Shown: one piece after another, positions 58,092-64,000 of the stretch | Position numbering within the stretch: the first letter of the stretch is position 1 | How the letters are laid out: every line of letters starts with the position of its first letter | Position numbers and translations under genes: made by a program | NCBI GenBank assembly: GCA_964371035.1 | Contig: CAYJLG010000008.1 | Span: forward strand, 1 to 64,000 | From: UBA1535 sp964371035 | GTDB lineage: Bacteria; Bacillota; Clostridia; Tissierellales; Sedimentibacteraceae | Reading direction: 5' to 3' | DNA length: 64,000 bases | The notes under the pieces: model-generated | What the model was told of the DNA's origin: nothing | Seen by the model: only the letters and a program-made list of their open reading frames with translations | Databases searched by the model: none

Positions 58092-60159
58092 AATCATTTC
58101 CTTTTTCTGTAAGTTTTGTACCTATTTTGCCTTTATCTTTATGAATATATCCCTTTTTTTCTAGTGTTTCTAGTCTTGTTCTTACTTTGTGTTGACTTAA
58201 ATTTATACCTTTAGAAATTAATTTATGTGAAATTTTTTCTCGTCCAGCAAGTTGATCTTCGCGTAAAAGTTCATTAATTGCTAACAATATTTCTCTATTT
58301 TCATTATTAATAAATTCACTATTTTCGCTACAATCATTTAAAAAAGCGTCAAAATTCGATACGTTTTTTCTGTTTTTTTCGTCTTCATCATTATTTTCAA
58401 AGAAATTTTTATCAGGCATATTCGAAACTTTTAACACGTTGCTATCTCTAACTGCTAGCATATACTTTATCGTGTTTTTTAGTTCACGTATGTTTCCCGA
58501 CCATTTAAACTTACTGAAATTTTCTATTATTTCTTTCGGCATATAAATTTCTGCGGACGTTTCATTTCTAATAAAACAATTAACTAAATCAACAATATCT
58601 GTCTTCCGCTCTCTTAGTGGTGGAATATATACATATCCTATCTTTAACCTATAATATAAATCTGCCCTAAACAATTTCTTTTCTACTAATTCGAGCAGAT
58701 TGCGATTTGTAGCCGCTATGACCCTAACATCTATTTTTTTAATGTTTGAGCCACCCAAAAGCATTACTTCTTTTTCTTGGATTACTCTTAAAAGTTTTTG
58801 CTGTACTTTAGGTGAAATATCACCTATTTCATCCAGAAAAATCGTGCCTCCATCTGCAAGTTCAAATAAACCTATTTTTCCACCTTTTTTAGCTCCTGTG
58901 AATGCACCTTCTTCATATCCAAAAATTTCACTTTCAACCAATTCTTCAGGCAAAGCACTGAAATTAACGGCCAAAAAAGGTCCATTTCTTCTTGATGATT
59001 CATTATGTATAGCACTTGCAAATAGTTCTTTACCTGTTCCACTTTCTCCTTCTATGAGCATGGTCAAATCTGAATTCCCTAATTTTTTAGCATTAAATAT
59101 AGTTTCTTTAATCGTCTTGCTTTCGCCTATAATATCTTCAAACTTATATTTTGCATAATGTCCTTTTAAAACAAGTTCTTTTCTTAAGCTTTGTTTGTCT
59201 GTAGCATCTACTTCTTCTAACAAAGTAGCGATAGTTAATTTGCTATTTGAAATATTAATCTTAGACAGTTTTATACTTTTATCATTGAGTATAATCGTTT
59301 TTTGATCATGAGAATTTCTAGCTAACAAATGTTTCAAAAGATCTTTAGAAACTAAATTTTTAATGTTTTTATTGTCTACATTTTTATTTTTTATATTCAA
59401 AATATTCTTAACTTGTTCGTTTGCAAAGACTATCGTACCTTCTTCACTGTATACTAAGATGCCACTACTAAGATTTTGAACAATATTATTTAAATACGAA
59501 TTTAAACTTTTGACTTGTGCAACTGCTGTTGATAATCTCTTTGATACGTTAATTATTTTTTTAATATATTTTTTGGATACATTGTCAGCATCAAGTTCAT
59601 TAAGTTTCAACTTTTTCATAATTTTGTATAGCGCTGCAAAGTCAAGTGTCCTCGACCCTATATCTATTATGTTTTTTACGCAATCTGGAGCCCGTTCAGT
59701 TTCTCCTGGAGTTATTGCAATATCTAGTTTTTTGTATTCTTCTATACCTGGATAATACGGATGGTATTTTACATGATCAATATTTAAATCTAATAATCCT
59801 TTTATGCCTTGTTCTACGGATTCTTGGGCATCATTTACAAAAAGTACTTCTTCGCCTTCTGGTAGAGCTATCAGTTTATCAAGATATTCAAAATTAATTG
59901 TTCTGTTGCATATTATAATATCACAATGTTTAGGCATTAGTTTTAAATCTATTAGCTCTTTTTTAATTATATTGCTCGACAATATCAGAATAATATTCTC
60001 TGGCAAAGAACTGATCCCATTATCAATAGCATACGGTTCAATACTAATATATTTCGGCAAATATTCGGTTATTTGTTCATATAATAATTCTGTAGTTTTT
60101 GGAGAACCTGCTACTAATACTATTTTCTTATCTGTAAAATAATCATCAACATATCCCAT
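58063..60159 (-). CDS. Sigma-54-dependent activator with PAS and winged-helix end
   Basis: A 698-residue enhancer-binding protein. An N-terminal sensor-like region (about 1-200) resembles PrpR-type input domains only loosely. A PAS-like segment follows (about 230-325, NLSSGILVYSEEGTIVFANE), then the AAA+ domain with Walker A GESGTGKE (371-378), the sigma-54 contact loop GAFTGA (418-423) and FRADLYYRL. The DNA-binding end is not the usual Fis helix but a winged helix (ISHKLISKGINLSQHKVRTR ... GTKLTEKG). The start is the ATG at 60159. A TTG 15 bases earlier is in the ribosome binding site. Confidence 0.85.
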   Translation of the reverse strand: MGYVDDYFTDKKIVLVAGSPKTTELLYEQITEYLPKYISIEPYAIDNGISSLPENIILILSSNIIKKELIDLKLMPKHCDIIICNRTINFEYLDKLIALPEGEEVLFVNDAQESVEQGIKGLLDLNIDHVKYHPYYPGIEEYKKLDIAITPGETERAPDCVKNIIDIGSRTLDFAALYKIMKKLKLNELDADNVSKKYIKKIINVSKRLSTAVAQVKSLNSYLNNIVQNLSSGILVYSEEGTIVFANEQVKNILNIKNKNVDNKNIKNLVSKDLLKHLLARNSHDQKTIILNDKSIKLSKINISNSKLTIATLLEEVDATDKQSLRKELVLKGHYAKYKFEDIIGESKTIKETIFNAKKLGNSDLTMLIEGESGTGKELFASAIHNESSRRNGPFLAVNFSALPEELVESEIFGYEEGAFTGAKKGGKIGLFELADGGTIFLDEIGDISPKVQQKLLRVIQEKEVMLLGGSNIKKIDVRVIAATNRNLLELVEKKLFRADLYYRLKIGYVYIPPLRERKTDIVDLVNCFIRNETSAEIYMPKEIIENFSKFKWSGNIRELKNTIKYMLAVRDSNVLKVSNMPDKNFFENNDEDEKNRKNVSNFDAFLNDCSENSEFINNENREILLAINELLREDQLAGREKISHKLISKGINLSQHKVRTRLETLEKKGYIHKDKGKIGTKLTEKGNDYVKRIFDKN

Positions 60160-60178
60160 TGTATATTTCCTCAATTAA

Positions 60179-61345
60179 TCAATCAAATTTACCTGTTACT
60201 ATTATTTTTTGGTTTTCAATCATCAATTTTCCTTTGCAAATTAGGTGTTGTATTTCAAGATTTTCTTTTTTTAATATTGCTATATCATTATCGAAGCCTA
60301 CAGAAATTCTACCTTTATTTTTTAGTTTTAATATGTCTGCTGGATTTGAAGTTGCTATTTTAAACGCTCTGTCTATGTCTAGATTTTTTTCAAAATGAAG
60401 TTTTCTGATGACTTCTAATATTGAACTACAAGTACCTATTTTAAGCCCTGAAAGATTTCCGTCGCTATCAAACACAGGTAAACTTCCTTGTCCATCAGAT
60501 GATAAAGTCATATTTTCGATTTTTACTCCAGCTTCTAGCATTCTGATTACAGCATCCGATGCTTCGACTTCGCCATCTTCAATGAATTCAGGCGTCGTGC
60601 TCGTTGTAAAATCTACATATCCACCCTTTAATGCGTATTGTATACCATCTTGGTATATCACAGGATTTCTATTCATATGTGTCGGCAAAAATTGAGTTAT
60701 TGGAATCATTGTATTTTCTAAAACGTCATAAATTGGTGCTAGTGGATTTTTGTCGTCTCCCATGTGTAAATGTACTATTCCAGCTTTCCCACTCAACATT
60801 CCACCTAATCTAGTATCTGATGCTATTTTTGATAATTCTGAGGTCGTAGGACAGCTAGATCTATGATCTGATATCGCGACCTCTCCTACTCCTATTATTT
60901 TTTCTACTAAAATCATGTCTTCTGTTATATTACCTGTAGCAGTCCTAATTGGTGTTTGATACGATCCAGTATAAATAAAAGTTGAAATCCCTTCTTCTTC
61001 TAATGCATGTGCCTTAGCTATTAAGTTTGTCATCGTTCTTGTTATTCCATCTGTGCCTAATACGCCTACTACAGTAGTAATCCCTGCACTAGTTATATCT
61101 GCTAGCTTGACTTCTGGAGTACGAGTAGAAAATCCACCTTCTCCTCCGCCACCACATATATGAACGTGTGGGTCTATAAGACCTGGTGTCACATAACATC
61201 CTGTAGCATCTATGATTTCTACTTCTACGTTATCAATTATTATTTCATCTTCTATCGCTAATATGTTGTTTCCACCTATCAAAATTTGCTTAACACCTAT
61301 GTTTTCCGGTGTTAACACTGTTCCATTTTTTATAATTTTCAACAT
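60179..61345 (-). CDS. iadA: Isoaspartyl dipeptidase (beta-aspartyl-peptidase)
   Basis: A 388-residue amidohydrolase that cleaves beta-aspartyl dipeptides such as beta-Asp-Leu. The metal site starts DPHVHICGGGGEGG (His60, His62), followed by GVLGTDGITRT, GVGEVAISDHRSS, IVHLHMGDD, FLPTHMNRN and SSDGQGSLPVF with the catalytic Asp. Length equals that of E. coli IadA. It stands between the peptide transporter and the sigma-54 activator, all in one direction, pointing to uptake and breakdown of isoaspartyl peptides. Confidence 0.92.
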   Translation of the reverse strand: MLKIIKNGTVLTPENIGVKQILIGGNNILAIEDEIIIDNVEVEIIDATGCYVTPGLIDPHVHICGGGGEGGFSTRTPEVKLADITSAGITTVVGVLGTDGITRTMTNLIAKAHALEEEGISTFIYTGSYQTPIRTATGNITEDMILVEKIIGVGEVAISDHRSSCPTTSELSKIASDTRLGGMLSGKAGIVHLHMGDDKNPLAPIYDVLENTMIPITQFLPTHMNRNPVIYQDGIQYALKGGYVDFTTSTTPEFIEDGEVEASDAVIRMLEAGVKIENMTLSSDGQGSLPVFDSDGNLSGLKIGTCSSILEVIRKLHFEKNLDIDRAFKIATSNPADILKLKNKGRISVGFDNDIAILKKENLEIQHLICKGKLMIENQKIIVTGKFD

Positions 61346-61360
61346 GAAGACATCTCTCCT

Positions 61361-63337
61361 TTATATCGATTCTGAATATTTCTGTAATTCTTCCTCATTA
61401 GCCCAGACAAAATGATTTTCACTTATTTTAGCCCAAAACGGCTTGTCTTTATCATAATTATGCATTTTAGGATCATAGATTGTCAATACTTTATTTTTTT
61501 CTATGCTTGGATCTGGTACTGGAATAGCAGAGAGTAACGATTTCGTATAAGGGTGTACAGGATTTTTAAATAACTCCTCACTTTCAGCCAATTCAACTAT
61601 TCTACCTTTATATATTACTGCAATTCTGTCAGATATAAATTTTACTACACTCAAATCGTGCGCGATAAACAAATATGTCAGATCATTCTCTTTTTTCAAT
61701 TTGTTGAGCAAATTGATTATCTGAGCTCTTATAGATACATCAAGAGCAGATATCGGCTCATCTGCAATTATAAATTGAGGATTCATAACTAGCGATCTAG
61801 CAATTCCAATCCTTTGTCTTTGCCCTCCACTAAATTCATGTGGAAACCTCGAAGAAAATTCAGGTAATAATCCTACACTTTTCATTGCTGCCTCAACCTT
61901 TGCAGCTCTATCTTTATCATCTTTATACAGTTTATAGTTATATAAGCCCTCTGAGATAATGTAATCTACTTTTGCTCTTTCATTTAAACTTGCCATAGGA
62001 TCTTGGAATATCATCTGAACTTTTTGTCTAAAATCTTTCATATCATGATAATTTAATTTATCGCTTATGATTTTATTATTAAACGAAATTTTTCCTTTAC
62101 TTATCGGATGAATTTTCATGATGGCTCTTCCGATAGTTGTTTTCCCTGAGCCACTTTCACCTACGAGCGATAATGTTTCACCTTTATAAATATCAAAGCA
62201 AACATCCTTAACAGCTGTAAATACACCTTTAGAAGTCTTAAATTGAACTTCTACATCTTTTAATGATACTAGTATTTCCTTTTTAATGGCATCATTATTT
62301 TCTGTTAGTATAGGATCTATTTGTTGTACTTCATTCACTGAATTTAATTTTTCTTTTATATGTCGCGCATCTTCGTGCAATAACCATGTCTTTGCATAGT
62401 GAGTATCAGATACCTTAAAAAATGGTGGTCTCTTAACGTAATCAATCTTTAGAGCGTCTTGATTTCTAAATGCAAAAGCATCACCTTCAATGTTTTTGAA
62501 CAAGTTTGGAGGTGTGCCTTTAATAGAATACAAATCTCTGCCTTTAGTTCCCAATTGTGGCAAGGATTTTAAAAGTGCTGTAGTGTACGGATGTTGTGCA
62601 TTTGAAAAAAGTTCATGCACATTCCCATGTTCGACTATTTCGCCTGCATACATCACTGCAACTCTATCAGCTACATTTGCTACCACACCTAAATCATGTG
62701 TAATAAATATAACACTCATACCATAAATTTTTTGAACATTTTTAATCAAATCTAGTATTTGTGCTTGAATTGTTACATCAAGAGCAGTAGTCGGTTCATC
62801 ACAAATTAAAACATCAGGGTTACAAGCAATTGCAGTCGCAATTACAACTCTTTGTCTCATGCCGCCTGAAAATTCATGTGGAAATTGCTTATATCTATTT
62901 TCTGCATCACTTATTCCTACATCACCAAGTATCTTAATCGCTTGTTGTTTTGCGTCCTCTTTTTTTAAGCCTTGATGAAGAGTTATAACTTCTCTTATTT
63001 GTTCTCCTATTGTTTTTAATGGATTAAGAGCAGTCATAGGATCTTGAAATATCATAGATATCTTCTTGCCTCTTAATTGCAACCATTGCTTTTCTGTCTT
63101 ATTTTTTGCAATATCGTTGTTTTCAAAAATTATTTCACCTGAATCTACCCATCCATTTTTTTCTAACATTCCTACGCAAGCTTTTGTAAAAACACTTTTG
63201 CCAGAACCGCTTTCACCAACAATAGCTAATGTTTCACCTTTATATAGATCAATTGAAGCTTCTCTTATAGCAGTAAGTATTTTTCCTCTTAGATTAAATT
63301 TAACTACTAAATTTTTAATTTCTAAAATTTTTTCCAT
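61361..63337 (-). CDS. Fused dipeptide/oligopeptide ABC transporter ATPase (DppD-DppF type)
   Basis: A 658-residue protein with two complete ABC domains of the peptide-importer type. Domain 1: GESGSGKS, FSGGMRQRVV and ICDEPTTALD, with an oligopeptide C-terminal region near 245-320. Domain 2: GESGSGKT, FSGGQRQRIG and IADEPISALD. This fuses what are usually two genes (as in GsiA). It energises the permease encoded just upstream by 11 bases. The neighbouring iadA suggests beta-aspartyl dipeptides as cargo. Confidence 0.9.
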   Translation of the reverse strand: MEKILEIKNLVVKFNLRGKILTAIREASIDLYKGETLAIVGESGSGKSVFTKACVGMLEKNGWVDSGEIIFENNDIAKNKTEKQWLQLRGKKISMIFQDPMTALNPLKTIGEQIREVITLHQGLKKEDAKQQAIKILGDVGISDAENRYKQFPHEFSGGMRQRVVIATAIACNPDVLICDEPTTALDVTIQAQILDLIKNVQKIYGMSVIFITHDLGVVANVADRVAVMYAGEIVEHGNVHELFSNAQHPYTTALLKSLPQLGTKGRDLYSIKGTPPNLFKNIEGDAFAFRNQDALKIDYVKRPPFFKVSDTHYAKTWLLHEDARHIKEKLNSVNEVQQIDPILTENNDAIKKEILVSLKDVEVQFKTSKGVFTAVKDVCFDIYKGETLSLVGESGSGKTTIGRAIMKIHPISKGKISFNNKIISDKLNYHDMKDFRQKVQMIFQDPMASLNERAKVDYIISEGLYNYKLYKDDKDRAAKVEAAMKSVGLLPEFSSRFPHEFSGGQRQRIGIARSLVMNPQFIIADEPISALDVSIRAQIINLLNKLKKENDLTYLFIAHDLSVVKFISDRIAVIYKGRIVELAESEELFKNPVHPYTKSLLSAIPVPDPSIEKNKVLTIYDPKMHNYDKDKPFWAKISENHFVWANEEELQKYSESI

Positions 63338-63348
63338 TTTGAAGCCTC

Positions 63349-64000
63349 CTATAAGTGATTTTTAGGATCAGATGCATCTGAAAATTTATTTCCAACTATG
63401 TAAAATGAGATGGTTACAAAAGATAGAACTAAAGTCGGATAAGCCAATTGATATGGATAGATCATGAAATTATTTTTTCCTTCATTAACCATATTGCCAA
63501 GCGACACTACTTCCGGTGGAAGTCCAAGTCCAATAAACCCTAAAAACACTTCATTTCCTATAGAGTATGGTATTGTCAAAGCAGTTTCCATAATTATTAT
63601 GCTTACTAAAAAAGGGATAATATTTTTAGTAATAATTCTACTTAATGGTGTCCCTAAGCATTGTGAAGCTATGTTGTATTCACTTTCTCTGATAGACAAT
63701 ACTTTGTTCCTTATAAATCTAGCAATTGATAACCATCCTCTAGTAGACATAGCAATTACAATAGTCCAAAATCCAGGACGCATTATGTATGCTAAAAGAA
63801 TAAGATATACAGTTGATGGTACGTTCATCACTATATTATATAATTCTGTCATAAATCTATCTATTTTTCTTAAATATCCCCACAATGCACCTGCTATTAC
63901 ACCTATTCCTATGTCAAAAAAAGCGATCACAAATCCAAGTTGTAATGACGTCTTGGTCCCATGCCATGTTCTTGCCCAAATATCTCTTCCCAAAGCATCT
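63349..64000 (-). CDS. Peptide ABC transporter permease (DppC/OppC), partial
   Basis: The C-terminal 217 or so codons of a binding-protein-dependent permease, which runs off the right edge (5' end missing). The frame is open to the last base with DALGRDIWARTWHGTKTSL, the typical region after the first helix. The EAA loop is seen in REYNIASQCLGTPLSRII-like SEYNIASQCLGTP. Ends with AYPTLVLSFVTISFYIVGNKFSDASDP, the common OppC end. The first part of the gene, and presumably a second permease and a binding protein, lie outside. Confidence 0.88.
   Translation of the reverse strand, partial: DALGRDIWARTWHGTKTSLQLGFVIAFFDIGIGVIAGALWGYLRKIDRFMTELYNIVMNVPSTVYLILLAYIMRPGFWTIVIAMSTRGWLSIARFIRNKVLSIRESEYNIASQCLGTPLSRIITKNIIPFLVSIIIMETALTIPYSIGNEVFLGFIGLGLPPEVVSLGNMVNEGKNNFMIYPYQLAYPTLVLSFVTISFYIVGNKFSDASDPKNHL

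Noticed and set aside
58700..59158. Plus-strand frame of 152 codons
   Set aside because: Antisense to the AAA+ region of the sigma-54 activator, which has all family motifs.
1..64000. CRISPR array, tRNA or rRNA genes, prophage or IS transposase
   Set aside because: No spaced direct repeats, no tRNA arms or rRNA cores and no transposase or integrase motifs were found.

Overview
The window is low-GC DNA with strong Shine-Dalgarno sites, occasional TTG starts, sigma-A promoters and U-tract terminators, as in a Firmicutes anaerobe. The two-subunit oxygen-sensitive class I fumarase, the pyrBICFKD gene order with a PyrK-type dihydroorotate dehydrogenase, a water-forming type NADH oxidase and a peptide/amino-acid flavoured gene set suggest a clostridial, perhaps Peptostreptococcaceae-like, organism. 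The family placement is inference. No tRNA, rRNA, integrase, IS transposase or CRISPR array was seen.

Layout. 1-3.8 kb: tail of a PadR regulator, a DUF2200 gene, decayed DNA, a TrmH-type methyltransferase and fumarase. 3.2-8 kb: a lipoprotein/SGNH hydrolase pair, pncB, an ABC-F protein. 8-13 kb: MATE exporter and a large SWIM/SNF2 helicase. 13.3-21.2 kb: a pyrimidine operon read leftwards, hutD-pyrB-pyrI-pyrC-pyrF-pyrK-pyrD-pyrE-yfbR plus a small membrane protein. A complete PyrR attenuator precedes hutD, and a second, consensus PyrR loop lies on the pyrB Shine-Dalgarno. 21.4-25.7 kb: tandem PPK2 kinase, acetamidase-like enzyme, PHP phosphatase, small proteins. 25.7-33.4 kb: an accessory island with remnants of a PIN toxin, an Abi_2 protein and a frameshifted Fic, one intact Fic/antitoxin pair, and a LytTR two-component system with two tiny membrane proteins and an ABC exporter. 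33.4-46 kb: mostly housekeeping (rlmD, ptsI, nox, RluA-type synthase, fba) and a secreted glucosaminidase. 46-49.7 kb: a second LytTR/GHKL system next to two related exported membrane proteins. 49.8-54.2 kb: metG-tatD-rnmV-rsmA operon. 54.4-56.9 kb: DUF362 ferredoxin protein, small membrane protein, lipoprotein. 57-64 kb: a peptide-ABC-transporter/isoaspartyl dipeptidase/sigma-54 activator/cyanophycinase-like operon that runs off the right end.

Three things stand out. (1) Pyrimidine synthesis appears to be under double PyrR RNA control, with a HutD-family protein as the first gene of the transcript. (2) A dispersed intergenic repeat whose end reads CTATTCACAG occurs six times in both orientations, with variable hairpin cargo. 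(3) The last operon looks like a dedicated beta-aspartyl-peptide (cyanophycin-type) uptake and degradation system with its own sigma-54 activator. Both LytTR systems also have a tandem repeat sharing AGTTCACG beside the promoter of the neighbouring membrane-protein operon.
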